A DNA stretch of 64,000 nt from Blastobasis lacticolella (Eukaryota > Arthropoda > Insecta > Lepidoptera > Blastobasidae): the NCBI GenBank assembly GCA_905147135.1, contig LR990044.1, forward strand, positions 16,310,122 through 16,374,121, given 5' to 3'. A program made the position numbers and the translations under genes. Below, in pieces: positions 1-11,454 of the stretch. The first letter of the stretch is position 1. The number at the start of each line of letters is the position of its first letter. Below the pieces are notes generated by a model. It saw only the letters and a list, made by a program, of their open reading frames with translations. It was not told the DNA's origin and ran no database searches.

Positions 1-194
1 AAGAAAAGAGAGAGGGAGAGAACAAGAAACTGAAAACGACTGAAATTGCGTTAGCTTGAAAGATATTAGAATAAATAACATGTTTTTCATTAATTTACAG
101 TAATATTTATTTGTGAGTAATTGATCAAGCAAATCGCACACAGAAAACACACATGAAAGTCGACATGAAGAGAATAATTCGTAATAATTTCTCA

Positions 195-440
195 AATGAA
201 AAATAATATTAAGGACATGCTTTTATCGCGCGCTATAGTACCTACTCACCAAGACCATTCCAAAGAGCTCAAACACAAAGGCGTTTATTAGTTCCTATGA
301 CCACCTTCCGCCTCCATCATCAGACCAACGCCATGGTACCATATTAATGCATTGTCATCCATGTTACATAGGTACCTGTACAAAATTTCAGCTCAATCGG
401 ATACCAAGAAATGGTCGAACAATCGTTTGCAAATTTTGAC
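195..440 (-). repeat. Interspersed repeat family A, copy 1
   Basis: Read on the minus strand, this segment matches 48595-48840: both contain TGAGCTGAAATTT, GCATTAATATGGTACC, GGTCTGATGATG, CATAGGAACTA and GCGCGATAAAAGC in the same order. A third fragment lies at 60225-60290. No reading frame or terminal repeat is visible, so the class (LINE 3' UTR, SINE or other) is unknown. The boundaries are approximate. Confidence 0.7.
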
Positions 441-1139
441 GGACAACTTACATAGATACGAACAGTTTAAGTTAAATAAAGCTTGCACAACACCACCGAT
501 AAGATCCCGCTGAAAACCAGCGCTGCAGCTAATGCTGAGTCGGGCCCTTTTTGATATCGCATTACTTCATATTCGAATCGCTTTATTTAACAAAGTTTTA
601 AATATACATAAGTAGAGTATAGATATAGAATAGTAACTCATTCAATGTAAATATTACGAGTATTGTGATGTCAAAATAAATAATGTCTATGTCTATGTCA
701 AAAATATTGGGGATCTGTATCGCAATTATATTCGTATTGAATCCTGTTAGATGACATATCTTTTTTTCTAATTAAAGTCGACGGAACGGACGGCAGTCCG
801 CCAAGTGAACTTCCCCTTCCGCCATTTCAGTCACATATTCGATATTAACAAGCGTACATATCCGGCTCTAACTATTCGCAGAAATAAGTAATAGTAAATT
901 ATGTAGGACGAAAATCCGAAGCATAAAGAAAAAATACTTTACATTTATAAATTTTGTAGACTTTTTATAAACAAAAAATCATGTCTTGCAAAAATGTTCA
1001 GTTCATAATTTGCAGCAGGGATATATTTTTTACTTGCTTTTGTCCGCGACTTCCTAAACTTCATTGTTGCGTTAATGAATAACAAACATGCTTACAAACT
1101 TTCTCATTTATAATATTAGTTGAATTCTAGTTCCTTTGA
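441..1139. other. Unique AT-rich sequence, nothing recognised
   Basis: No long frame, repeat match or RNA gene is seen. A short CG-rich patch with the palindromic core CGGACGGCAGTCCG sits near 785-800. ATGTCT occurs twice in tandem near 683-700. Confidence 0.5.
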
Positions 1140-1195
1140 GAGTCAGTAATGGTCGGGACCCGAACCCGTGACCTCTGCCTCGGCATTCAGTGAAA
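1140..1195 (-). repeat. tRNA-like scrap, possible SINE1 head remnant
   Basis: On the minus strand it reads GCAGAGGTCACGGGTTCG followed by GGTCCCGACCATTACTGAC. This resembles the B-box part of the SINE1 head (CCAGAGGTCCCGGGTTC, then a C-rich stem and CAATGACTG). It lacks the rest of the element. Confidence 0.4.
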
Positions 1196-1339
1196 CATTT
1201 GAAACACTCATTATAGGGTTAATTGTAGTTATAATACGAAATAATTAACTCCACTAGGCAGACAGTTGATGACGCAGTAACTAAATTAGTAACAAATTGC
1301 AAGCCCTGATATGACGACTAGAGTAACACAGTGATTACA

Positions 1340-1690
1340 AACATAATAATAATCATCTTGGCGTTAATGTCCCGGTCGTGCTCTCGCACACAAGGGCCCG
1401 GGGTCCGCCTTGACCATGATCCAGGATTTGGCAGATCAGGTAATTATAGTGAAGCGGCTGCCATCTGACCTCCCTGGCCCTCCGTGGCCCTGCTACCAGG
1501 GAACCTGACCAGATTGGATCATGGTTACACATTCAGTCGCCTGAATGTGCAGGTTTTATTACGATGTTTTCCCTCATCACATCGGCGGAGCATCGGTTAG
1601 CATTCATCTAACGTAGGTACATAACTCAGAAAAGATTGGTATTGGCTGAAGTGGGATTCGAACCAGATACCTCACTCAAAAATGTTTTCC
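1340..1690 (-). mobile_element. SINE1 copy, nearly full length
   Basis: On the minus strand the order is: degenerate tRNA-like head with B-box-like GGTTCGAATCC, then ACTCAGAAAAG-type spacer (TTTCTGAGTTATGTAC), the GATGCTCC/GGGAAAACATCGT block, the CACATTCAGGCGACTGAATG block, ATGATCCAATCTGGTCAGGTTCCC, TCCTGGATCATGGTCAAGGC, and the tail CGGGACATTAACGCCAAGATGAT (given here in parts). The A-box end of the head is eroded. Such elements are pol III transcribed and are moved by a LINE; the tail homology is described in the findings. Confidence 0.85.
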
Positions 1691-2165
1691 TTACAGTGAT
1701 TACAAACACCACACATTATTGCTGTACAAAGCCAGCCGTGATTTCATTTCATTCATTTTTATTAAGAAACGCACTTGATACAATTTTTGAATAATAATTA
1801 ATGTTTCTCAGCATTATGCTGAGCCATGCAGATAAGTCACGTAGAAATCAAAGTGCCTACTTACGTGAGGTAGAAGCTTTTAATGCTGACAGAACGCAGA
1901 AGCTCCCCCAAATGGAATAGATAAACACATTCGTTAAAGTTCAGGCGGTATACGCAACGAATTTAATTTTCCTCCCGTGTTTGCTCGTACGTTTGGGGGA
2001 AGTTTGGGAGCTTGCTTCTATTTGGTTTCAGATTACGTTGCTGATTAAAAATATAACTTTTTGATGTAGTGTGTATGTAGATTATGTAGAAATTTGTACC
2101 GCGAGTTTGTTTAAATTACCAACGTATACCTTCATTTTGAATCCCCACCGAACAAAGAAAACGGT
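1691..2165. other. Mostly unique sequence; possible LINE tail near 1745
   Basis: TTTCATTTCATTCATTTTTATT at about 1744 may be the reversed, short-repeat-ended 3' tail of a LINE, but no coding remnant supports it. Nothing else is recognised. Confidence 0.3.
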
Positions 2166-2210
2166 TAGGCGCTGTCCTAATAGGGAACAGTCGTATTAGG
2201 ACAGCGCCTA
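2166..2210. repeat. Perfect 16-bp inverted repeat (hairpin)
   Basis: TAGGCGCTGTCCTAAT (2166-2181) and its exact reverse complement (2195-2210) flank a 13-nt loop. The hairpin abuts family B copy 1. It could be one end of a mobile element or a structured terminus; function unknown. Confidence 0.85.
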
Positions 2211-2410
2211 TTAAGTTTGGTGTGTGTATCTGTCGCTTGTGTATCCGTCTGTGGCATCGTAGCTCCAGAAAAGATGACCCGATTTGGATGCGGTTATCTT
2301 TATATGAAAGTCAGTTTAATCAAGATGGTTCTTAGCTTAATTTCATTAAAATCGGTTTTATAGTTTAGAAAATATTTGAGCTTAAGTAAACTTGGTCGGG
2401 GTATCCGACT
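2205..2410 (+). repeat. Interspersed repeat family B, copy 1
   Basis: It matches 40851-41048 in the same orientation: TCTGTGGCATCGTA, a GATTTGGATG/GATTAAGATG variant, GGTTCTTA, TTTCATTAAAATCGGTT, TAGTTTAGAAAAT and TTTAAGTAAACTT recur in order. The matching ends about 200 bp downstream. No coding capacity is seen. Confidence 0.75.
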
Positions 2411-2746
2411 TTTATGTCGGTTAAGCTGTTATTAAGCCGCAGCAGAGTGTGACATTTATTTAGTTTTATAGTCAAATTTTCAGGCTTTGTTTAGCCACAC
2501 AACGCCGAGAGATTTTACGTTCCGACGTATTTTCGCTTGAAATGACTCACCAGCAGCAAAAAATTACGCGCGACGTATTTTACGGCCGACCGCAGTATGG
2601 TTGAATGCCAGAATTCGACGTAATTCCGACTGAGTTGTTGCTTAAACTTACGCAGTTTCCGTAATAAAGAATTGCAAACGTAGGTAATCACTGTCGCTTG
2701 GCATCAGTATTGTTTTTTTTATAGTAGAAGGAAGCAAACGAGCGAG

Positions 2747-3210
2747 CAGGGCCTCGAGTCCGCTACTAATACCTCGATCGAATTGTAATTGGATCGCAAC
2801 CGCAGCTCAACCGCAGTTTGACACGTTTTTGGTATTCTGCTACTAATAAAAGATCAATCAAATTCGATTGGTGGTACAATGGTTGCTCCATTCATCTGTG
2901 TGATTCAACTTATTCGTCAAGGGTCTTCATTGCGGACAAGTTACCAAATTTTCGTAAAATAAAAAAGAACGGAAAATTAAATAAATTAAAGGAAATCAAT
3001 CGTGAAAATTTCAGTTCATTTGGTAGGTAGATTTTAGAAGGCGAACGTCGCCAAGGAGAACGTCGATTGAGAGTTCATTCGATTACAACTCAATTGCGCT
3101 TACCTACAACTTTTTGGTGAATACTCAATTTGTCTCGAGTTGTAATCTACTGGTAATAGAATCGAAATCGATTTATGAGAAAACTTAATATAGCCGACTT
3201 GAGGCCTAGG
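2747..3210. mobile_element. MITE1 copy 1 (CAGGGC-type TIR, hAT-like)
   Basis: The left end CAGGGCCTCGAGTC is mirrored by GACTTGAGGCCTAG at the right end (imperfect TIR). The interior shares CGAATTGTAATTG, ATCGCA and CAGTTTGACACGTTTT with the copy at 14788-15025. TIRs beginning CAGGG are typical of hAT-type elements, but I see no 8-bp target duplication. No transposase is present, so it is non-autonomous. Confidence 0.6.
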
Positions 3211-3824
3211 TTACCTGATTGTAAATATTCACCGCCGCCGATGGACTTTCGCAACACCAGGAGAACCAAAGGACCAGAAGGCCTAAAGTCCTTTGAGAAA
3301 TGTGTACGCTCATTACTTGAAAGCCACAATGTCGTACCGGCGCGGTATTATGAAATATGTTTCAGGAAGACCATTCGCGGCAGGAAGATTTTCACAGATT
3401 ATATTTCTCGCGGCGCCGGTTTTCAAGAGAACAATTGCCTGGTTTTAGAACGTAAAAAACTTTAGAGCATCGCGGTGCTAAAGGGATACTGTGATTTGTC
3501 TGATGGCTTCTCATACAATGAAAGGGACTTCCATATCTAGGGTTTCTATATGGGCAAAACCGGTCTAATGCAGCGGTGCTTAAGAGCGATAACAAAAGTT
3601 TTGCACCGCAAGCCCCTGGTAACTGGATGGGTGACTATTTCGTACTTAGAGGTCAATCAAACTTGAATACCGCAACGAGTTCACCTCTCGTAAATCTCTT
3701 GAAAATATCGTTGGTGTAGGAAGGCTAATCAGGGCCTTCCGTGGGCCTACCCTTAGATTTTCAATTACATATCATACTAGCTGGCCCGGCGCTACTTAGT
3801 TCGCGCGGTGTCCTACTCCTGTAC
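3211..3824. other. Unassigned sequence with a 5S-like motif
   Basis: Moderately GC-rich. The plus-strand frame around 3175-3465 is open for 96 codons but resembles nothing known. TTTGCACCGCAAG...AACTGGATGGGTGAC at 3600-3634 recalls the 5S rRNA internal control region (family form CTTGGATGGGTGACCG), so a 5S-derived scrap is possible. Confidence 0.3.
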
Positions 3825-3825
3825 T

Positions 3826-3895
3826 AACCCCCCCCCCCCTCCCCCCTACCTCTACCACCTACCCCACACCTCTACACCTACCCCCACACGCCTAT
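3826..3895. repeat. C-rich low-complexity tract
   Basis: A long C-run is followed by CTACCTCTACCACC-like and CTACACCTACCC units. CTACACCTACC is the reverse complement of the 11-bp unit of the Helitron minisatellite at 26273-26585. Confidence 0.9.
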
Positions 3896-5198
3896 GTTAC
3901 TAGCTGATATAACTATATTTTCTATTGATGAAATAATTTTTTAAATCAATTAAGTAGTTTTTGAGTTTATCCATTACAAACAAACAAGTTATGATTTCAC
4001 AATATTGTATTGAGTACCTAAGTATAAATTGTATTCTTCAACGACTTGTCATAATATTTTCGACGTTCGAAAGCGATTTGGTAAATCCTACTCGAATAAA
4101 TGACCATTTCATTTCATTTTTCTTTATAATATTAGTACAGATGAAATGTGTCGTTCACAATACTGTTCCACGGTACAACGTATTCGCTGCGTATCCATTC
4201 AAACGGTTGTTGTGAAAAGCGATCTTCCATGTTTATCCCTCCCCGTCCCCTCCTTTTAGTTCAGAGTGGATGGAGCGCCTGCTAAGTCTCCGAGCGTATG
4301 TTTTCAAACAAAACTATGCATTGCAAATACAATGAAAACATTGACGGAGCTAAAAACAATAGTAAAATTGTTGTTGAACAGTTGAATATCATGGTTACCA
4401 CTGGTTACTAATTCTATATTTAGAACAATAAGGTTGTGTCATTAGACTCGGGATGCTCTGTGCTTCTACATTTTGATGTGGATTCGATGAACGTCGAATC
4501 TTGTCAGTCTTGGTCGCAATGAGCTGTCCTAAAAAAATGTGTCACGAAAAACATGTACTTTTGAAATATTCATACACCTACAGTAAAAAAGTTAGACAAC
4601 ATTGTCGATATTTCGTTGTAAAGTTTCATCAGGCAACAAAATGTTGTTTATTGTATAGGGAGGTACACGGACAGACGGTCTACCTGATGAAAAGTGCCCA
4701 TCGTCATCCAGAACATCTGCTACCTTTGGGGAGCGCATGCGGTGCCAGCCTTTGAGGTTCCTTTTGAGCTTTGATCTTTCCTCTGCCTCCCACTACGTGT
4801 TCCTAGACTGCGGCACTTCCGCACTGAAAACGAGGTTTCGAGAGTGCACCGTCTTGTACCGCTCGCTCTAGCATCAAAACCAAGATAGCACGGAGAAAAA
4901 CAGAAACAAAAAATTTAAAAGACAAAAGTAGTCAAAATTAAGAGGATGAACTCCATTTACGGCCGAATAAAACCACATTCCGAAGTAGAGAGACAACGTC
5001 TTCATCATTTACGAAAGAAAGAAGCTTAAATAGATTACACCAGCTCGAACCAGGGTGGCTTCTTCGCACCTTTGGTCTTTGCACCTATGGATCAGGCCGT
5101 CTCACTGGCTGATCCCACAAATTCTTCTAGAGTGTTCTGATACCTCAAATTCATAAGTGTTGTATAAACCGAAACTGAATAAAATTATTTTATTTGAA
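3896..5198. other. Unique sequence, nothing recognised
   Basis: Only short, low-quality frames (84 codons at most). Local GC rises at about 4730-4870 without an identifiable exon. Confidence 0.5.
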
Positions 5199-5246
5199 CT
5201 CTTAACTAAAATAATTAAAATTATTTAAAATTATTTTAGTTAAGAG
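5199..5246. repeat. Perfect 18-bp AT-rich inverted repeat
   Basis: CTCTTAACTAAAATAATT at 5199-5216 pairs exactly with 5229-5246 across a 12-nt AT loop. The sequence is strongly cruciform or hairpin-prone. No flanking gene suggests a terminator role. Confidence 0.85.
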
Positions 5247-5300
5247 CGCTACATGATCGGTAGTATTGGAATAGAGACTACTCCTTTAGACTGCCCTCAG

Positions 5301-5418
5301 GTGCCACAAACTTATTTGAACCGGTGACCAAAACTGGAACTAAGAGTAGACATTTCGAAATGTAAGTTTGTTGTCAACCACAACGACGCCGTCACTGGTT
5401 CAGATAAGTTTGTAGCAT
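5301..5418. mobile_element. MITE2 copy 1
   Basis: The start GTGCCACAAACTTAT is mirrored by ATAAGTTTGTAGCA at the end, and the TIR continues inward as an ACCGGTGAC / GTCACTGGT pair. About 118 bp, non-coding. Copies recur at 45481-45599 and 57559-57665. Superfamily unassigned. Confidence 0.75.
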
Positions 5419-6800
5419 TCTACTTCGTACCCGCATACACACTACATCAATGTAACTTGTCATGTCATAATGATCTATCTTTATGATCACAAACAGTCCT
5501 CCATGGCTTTTGTGAATTGTTACAGCGCAAGGAGGCATGAGAGGAAATTGAATTCTTCTGTATTTTATCGATCCACCGAGATTGAATTTCGTCAACGAAT
5601 TCAGGAAAACCCAGCGTACGTTTTGTTATCTATGTTATCAGGTGGTAGGACTCTGTCAAGCTTGAGGAGTCCACCTGGGTGAGTAACAATGCTTGCATTA
5701 TTGTGTTCCGGTTTGAAGGCATGAGGCATTTCATCTTACTCCTCACAGTGAGAACGCACCTTTGCTTTTTTGTTATAACGCAAAATTAGAAACGCAGAAA
5801 GACGAGATTTAAACACGATTACTTCACCCACGTATAGCCTGAAGTCGATTGCCTTTTCAGAACGCGTTTCAATTCACATATATGTACCGAAATATAACAT
5901 TCGCGTTAGGTACGCGTCAGTCTTTGTGATGAAAATGTAACAGAAATAGGCATGACAAGTGAATATGATATTTCGTCGCTAAATGGCTTGGTAGAGCAAG
6001 TAGCGGGTTTTAATATTGCCGCGTTCACTGTAATGTGGGAGTTGGTTGTGATGGTAACGTGAATATATCAAGCAAGAAACTCGCCACTAAACATTATAAA
6101 AGTAAAATGTCCTTTAAGACGAGCAGGTAAATATGTTATTTATAGAAATAGAACGGATGATATTGAATGAAACCTTGAGGAAAACCTAGTTTAATAAGGG
6201 ATTTAGTAGGATTTATTAAATAATAATCTGCAATGAAAAAATGTGAAAATCGGAAAATCATACTATTCGGATTCACGTAACAAATACATGAGGGGAGAAA
6301 CCAAGTTCAGAGGGTGTGTTGCCAGTGACGATACGATCCGACAGTTGATATCGAGAGCGTAATTTTTTTCTGGTGTAGTTTATCAAGTAGCCACCAGGGG
6401 CGCTATAAAATTCACCAAACAAATTTTGTAGGACTCGTGTATACGACACCGCTTGCAAACCTGACAGCAAACCTACACGCGTTGTGTTCGCATAGTCGCG
6501 TAGCAACCGGACACAACCGTCAAGTCTGCCATATTGGCGCCCACACGACGCTGTAACTACGATTGCTGTGCATTGAATATACGAGCGTTACGCGTTTGTT
6601 TACAAATAATAAATAAAGCTTTCCATCATTAGTATAAAAACCACAATTGCTTAAATATTTGGAACAAATCGTGCAGAAATCGTGTATGTGTGTATAGGCT
6701 CGTTCGTTTGCGACTATTGAATATAATCGTCACTATAAACTTGCACTACGCCCTCAGCTCAGTATAGAGTTTGTCCCCATGACATCACAATCAACCCCCC
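5419..6800. other. Unique sequence, nothing recognised
   Basis: Scattered frames of 70-77 codons without a recognisable domain. No repeats of the window's families are seen here. Confidence 0.5.
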
Positions 6801-6801
6801 C

Positions 6802-6840
6802 TTTTTTTTATACCACTAAGGTGGCAAACAAGCTCCCTTG
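6802..6840 (-). repeat. Family D fragment
   Basis: TTTTTATACCACTAAGGTGG then CAAACAAGCTC is the reverse complement of the family D 3' end seen at 34195-34270 (GTTTGCCATCTTAGTGGCAT, then A-run). The same fragment recurs at 11377. Confidence 0.7.
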
Positions 6841-7479
6841 CAAATGTAATACCACTTGGTGGATTACATACAAACAACATACTGTAAAAACTTTTGGCTT
6901 CATGTTTTATGACCGGTTACCCTGACGTCAATGCTACTTGGAAATGTAAATTTAACACACAGCATTTTGTGGAGGGTTATTTTCTAGAGGACCTAACGCC
7001 TCTTAAGCCCCTATTCAAATTGGTTAAGGACAGCGGCGAGTGGTGAGTACCGATACAGTGTCGAGTGACGAGCGCCCAGTGACTGTTTAGACTACAGCGA
7101 GTCCAGTGCCATTTCTCTGTCGATATGGACAAGCAACGTCAACAAATAGCGTAATTTTGCGCAAAATTCTCTTATGACGGCCCGCCATTACTCACTGTTC
7201 TCAATTTGACTGTTTATATCACGGCAGTGGCGAGTCAAGTGCCGCCTGGGGGTTGACTTGCCCCTTGCAAGGTGCCTAGCCAAGTAATATCGCTACTGTC
7301 AGATCGATTTACACCACTGTATTAACAAAACTCGCTAAAAACTTTACTAATATAAATCGCTGTAACCGCTCACATCCCAAGTATCCGCTAATCAATTGTT
7401 ATCAATTGTACTCGCGACCCCCTATTGTGTCGCCGGGACATGACAGGTTAATTGCCTTTTACGTCAGCCATAGTCTAAG
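6841..7479. other. Unique sequence with short internal similarity
   Basis: GCGGCGAGTGGTGAG near 7032 and CAGTGGCGAGTCAAG near 7224 are loosely similar. Nothing else is recognised. Confidence 0.4.
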
Positions 7480-7522
7480 AGGTTGGTGCAATTCTACTCT
7501 ACCGGAAACCGCACGGCTACTT
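7478..7522 (-). repeat. Family E head fragment
   Basis: AGGTTGGTGCAATTCTACTC, then TACCGGAAACCGCACGGC, matches the terminal 40 bases of family E at 61800-62056 and 23633-23875. On the minus strand this is the head reading GCCGTGCGGTTTCCGG, which recalls a widespread lepidopteran repeat. Confidence 0.7.
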
Positions 7523-8114
7523 CTCCCCATTATATTAAATCGAAGAACATTGCAGTATGCGAGCAAGATCTTAAGTCGTACTTAAACATTACATCGTATA
7601 GTATTCCGAATAGTTGGTGTGGCTCCATACGGGCTTTAGTTGGAGCGTTTACGCACACCATGATGCCATTGCAGTCTATATTTTGTGTGCGCAAGTGGCC
7701 ATTTGAGTCTTTCAAGCAATAGTATACGTTTTCTAACATAGATAAAGCTTAAAATTGTGTGAGAGTGTGAATTGAACCTTTGGATTGGTATGTGATTTTG
7801 CGTACGTACGAAATTCCTAATTATATTTTCTAATATAGGGAGGCGGAAAAAGATATCCACTAATAAAATTTCTAATGTAGGCAATGAAGGACTCCCTCCC
7901 CAATATCAGTAGGAAACTATGAGTCAGTATTTAAACGCAGGAAATGTTTCTAGTAGTTAATGTGGCGTTACCCTCTCCTAATAGGGTTGCGACTTTGCCA
8001 AAGCAATAGATACATTAGTAATAAAATTAAGATACCTTCTCATAATGTAGATAGAGTCAAATTATTTGGAACACTTTACTCGGTTACGTTGAAACACGGG
8101 CTGATACTGCTTGC
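7523..8114. other. Unique sequence, nothing recognised
   Basis: Overlapping open frames of 60-80 codons on both strands without conserved motifs. Confidence 0.45.
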
Positions 8115-8483
8115 CTGGGTACCGATTCTGGTGTGCAATGCAGTTGTTATTGTGTTGCAATTTAACTGTGATGTTACTATAACTACGTCGAGGTATCGAG
8201 TTAGTCACAGTAACATCGCAGCATCATCCCAGTTAAATCATTGTTCGAGCTTTGACACGTTTTCTTTGACAGAATTGAAGGCAGTTTGACAACTAAGAAA
8301 GTTAGTAACTAAGTAACTTAGTAATGCAACTAAAGTACCAGAAAACTAATTGTGGAAAAGTTCGAACTCATGCAAGTTGCAACTCAACATCTGTCATTTG
8401 AATAACAATCACACGTTTGACATGCGATGCAATTGTAATGTTACTGCAACTGAGACGATTTCCGTACCAGAATCGAAGCCCTG
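8115..8483. mobile_element. MITE1 copy 2
   Basis: The right end GAATCGAAGCCCTG (reverse complement CAGGGCTTCGATTC) matches the left end CTGGGTACCGATTC, and both arms continue with TGGT. The interior has TGTGATGTTACT facing AGTAACATCGCA, and a second GTAATGTTACTGCAACT. The element underlies much of a 175-codon open frame at 8350-8877, which is therefore unlikely to be a gene. Confidence 0.55.
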
Positions 8484-8734
8484 CATAGCTAATTCCAATT
8501 ATAATTCTAGTATATGGTCCGTTCGCATACTGAAAAATGGGACAACTGTCAGATCCGCCTGCCCATTAGCATTATTTAAAATAAAATACCCACTTAATCA
8601 GTGTATTCAAGGACAGTTTTTCATCCCAAATGTCCTCTCAATTAATCGAAAAATTCGGTCACTACATTTAATGTGTCCGACTGTAGCACGCAGTTTATAT
8701 GGCTGTATATTTCCATTGCCCTATCGTGTTCCAA

Positions 8735-8960
8735 GTGGTGACCCTACCATGGAAACATTAGCGGTCGTGAAGCGAAGCGATCGCGGCGGGGCGGCGGCGA
8801 CCCGTTTTAACGGCGAGCCCCCATCGCCCCTTTTGAAGTCCCAAGTCCCAAGTCCCCAGTCTCCTCTCCACATATAACAAAGGCTGGAATTGCCGAATAA
8901 AATATTTTTTCCCCGCAAATATGCCGGCGATACTGCGGCCAACTGAGAATAAGAGCGTAA
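8735..8960. other. GC/CpG-rich patch
   Basis: 8758-8845 is far richer in G, C and CpG than its surroundings (GCGGTCGTGAAGCGAAGCG, GGCGGGGCGGCGGCGACCC), followed by a CCCAAGTCCC repeat. It could be a promoter or 5' UTR exon, or a transposon remnant. Open frames exist on both strands but none is recognised. Confidence 0.4.
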
Positions 8961-10660
8961 TGCAGTACGGGCTAGACAATGGCTTCTTGCTGGGAGATTG
9001 GAATGATTTAGTTATCATGTGTTGGTTTTGGAAGTTCTAATGAAGTACGCGTTAGTTTGACTTTTGTGTATGACCTGGTGACCTGGCATAAGCCAGTGAC
9101 CGCTAGTATGGCGGCGTTGAGTGTCAGGCAGCGTGTAAGAATGAAGTTAGCATTTACCCAAGTTAAAAATATTAAAATTGATTTCTTAGCAAAAATCTCA
9201 ATCACGTCCATACTGCAGCAGCAGTTTGACGCGAGCTCCAAAGACACGGAGAAACCCAGGATCAAGAAAATTTCTTCCCACTACGTCTCTACCGTATATC
9301 TATATTCAATATTCCATTAGGTACTACTTATTAGGTGAGAAATATATCGGCCGAAACATAGTACCTATTTCGCAATGCAGCTTTTTCCATTAGTCATAAA
9401 CAAGAAACCAGCTCAAGCGAAAATGCGCGTTTTCTGTCGCCATGTTTTGTTTAGGTAAGTACATCTCGCTATATAGCTTTGCGCATAAGAAATAAGACTG
9501 CCACTTTACCTTTTTCAGAGTGACACCGTTCTACTCTTAGGACGAGTGACACAGACTTGAAGTAAACTAGATAAGGATATACTCTCACGTAGTGGTATTC
9601 AAAGAAATTGGACAAAGAGGCGTAGAAGGGGCCTACTCACAGCTGAAGTCACAATCTTTATTTTGTTTCTTTTTTTAATTGTGCATTTAAAGTGTCCAAA
9701 GGGGACGAGTATAAGTTATCAATTATCCCTCCATAACCACTGCTATTGTCAAATTTGGTGGCCTTGGTCATCTTAATGTCCTAACTTTGTATGTATGACT
9801 TATTTGTATTGAGTTGTGACAGATTGACAGTGTACATTCTCTATAGGTCGAGACTCCATATAGGTATGCTCTATGTCCAATATCTTTGATTTAATCGTAC
9901 ATACCGATTACCAAACCTAATGTCTTTTTCAAATTGAGATCTTATTGAAAATACAAACCATTCATCGTTGTTGTATTAACTAAACACAACCTTGAGTTTA
10001 CAATACTTTAAGATTTTGAGAAACAGCTACAAAACCAAGCAGACCAGTAATATTTGCTGGGCCTTTCAGAAATCACCATCCCTCATTCACTCGTAGATTA
10101 CGTTCGAATGAATATGTCAAAATATTTGCGTGAAAACAGTCCGCGGCCCTATATCATTCCCAGTTCCACTCTCATTTATGGCGCTGTACGTGTGGCTAAC
10201 AATATAAATTAACAATCATCGAAAAGTCGTTTAATAACAGGCAGAGAATCAGATTATTTAAGTACGTTTCAATAGAATATGTCAAAAATATAACATCGAA
10301 AAGTATAGTTATCAATAGAAATATAAATAAATGTACTTATTACGGCCAGTTTCTTGTACGTTAACTTATTGTGAGTCATCGATTAAAATTCGCCATCCTT
10401 ATCTATGATGAGTGACAGATGATGATGACAGAGACAAAAAAGAGTGTTAATCGATGTTTACATTGACAAGCGTTTCAGAAACTGAACGTTAAGGTACTAT
10501 TCACAGAAATCTAAAGAAGAATCTTAATTTATTTAAATATGTCAAAGTAATACTCTTGGATAACGTGCTCAACTTTTTTTATTTTACTTAGGGGCTGACT
10601 GAACACAGCTTTTAAATTCAGGCGTTGAAAATAAGCCGCAACCTTTTCTGTTGAGTATCA
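8961..10660. other. Unique AT-rich sequence
   Basis: No window repeat family, RNA gene or convincing exon. Frames do not exceed about 87 codons. Confidence 0.5.
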
Positions 10661-10664
10661 TTGT

Positions 10665-10760
10665 AATTCAGTAATTCAGTAATTCAGTTTTATTGCATAA
10701 TCAAGTACATTGATGGTAGTAGTACAAGATACCCCGTAAGGGCACAGCAATTAGAGATGA
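10665..10760 (-). mobile_element. Probable LINE 3' tail
   Basis: On the minus strand GTGCCCTTACGGGGTATC leads to a short spacer and ends in tandem GAATTACT units (three near-identical 8-mers). Tandem short-repeat 3' ends are typical of CR1/L2/Jockey-like LINEs. No coding part survives. Confidence 0.4.
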
Positions 10761-11040
10761 GCTATATAAACATAATTTGTACTTAAGTAGGTATTTGACA
10801 TTGCACTTATTATTTAAGTATTTATATGTATATTTATATTATATCTAAGGCACATATTATTAAAATTATACACTTTGAGATCTTTTTATGTACTAATTAC
10901 ATGTAGGTATTCAAAGTACCTATATTCTAATTTTTTGTGGCGTATAAAGATACTTATATATTATACAAGTATACATGTATATTGGTATTAATATAATTGT
11001 TTATACAATTAGGCTCAGCATATAGTTAGGCACGTAGGTA

Positions 11041-11041
11041 C

Positions 11042-11121
<80 letters not shown>
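11041..11121. repeat. (AT)n microsatellite
   Basis: An almost pure TA tract of roughly 75 bp, followed by interrupted AT-rich sequence. The minus-strand frame over it (Tyr-Ile repeats) is an artefact. Confidence 0.98.
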
Positions 11122-11129
<8 letters not shown>

Positions 11130-11376
11130 TATATATATTATAACATTATATTTTATATTAGTAAGTACAGAATTGTTTTTTTGTTGTTCATTGTTTCCTA
11201 CACTGCGAACTAGCCTGCCAAGCATAAATATTATGGCATGGTACTCTAAAATTATTGGATAAGGGCAAGCAAATGATCTAACTATCGTGGAGGAGAGGAG
11301 GCTACCAGCAGTGAACGGTTTAATACTTTGGCTTACGTATTTATGGGAAAATTTGTGATTTTCCTTTCAAATGCTG

Positions 11377-11446
11377 TTTTTATACCACTAAGGTGGCAAA
11401 CAAGCTCACAAGGCACTGTAGCCTCACCTATGGACGTTTGCAATGT
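11377..11446 (-). repeat. Family D fragment
   Basis: TTTTTATACCACTAAGGTGG, CAAACAAGCTC and, further on, TGTAGCCTCACCTATGGAC correspond to the reverse complement of the family D core (TCTATAGGCAACGGTAACC...). It lies just downstream of the (AT)n tract. Confidence 0.65.
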
Positions 11447-11454
11447 TATTTCCC

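Noticed and set aside
8350..8877. 175-codon open frame, second longest in the window
   Set aside because: It overlaps MITE1 copy 2 and then a CpG-rich patch; composition and motifs are not protein-like, and it shares its sequence with other non-coding MITE copies.
11001..11225. Tyr-Ile repeat protein on the minus strand
   Set aside because: Translation of the (AT)n microsatellite.
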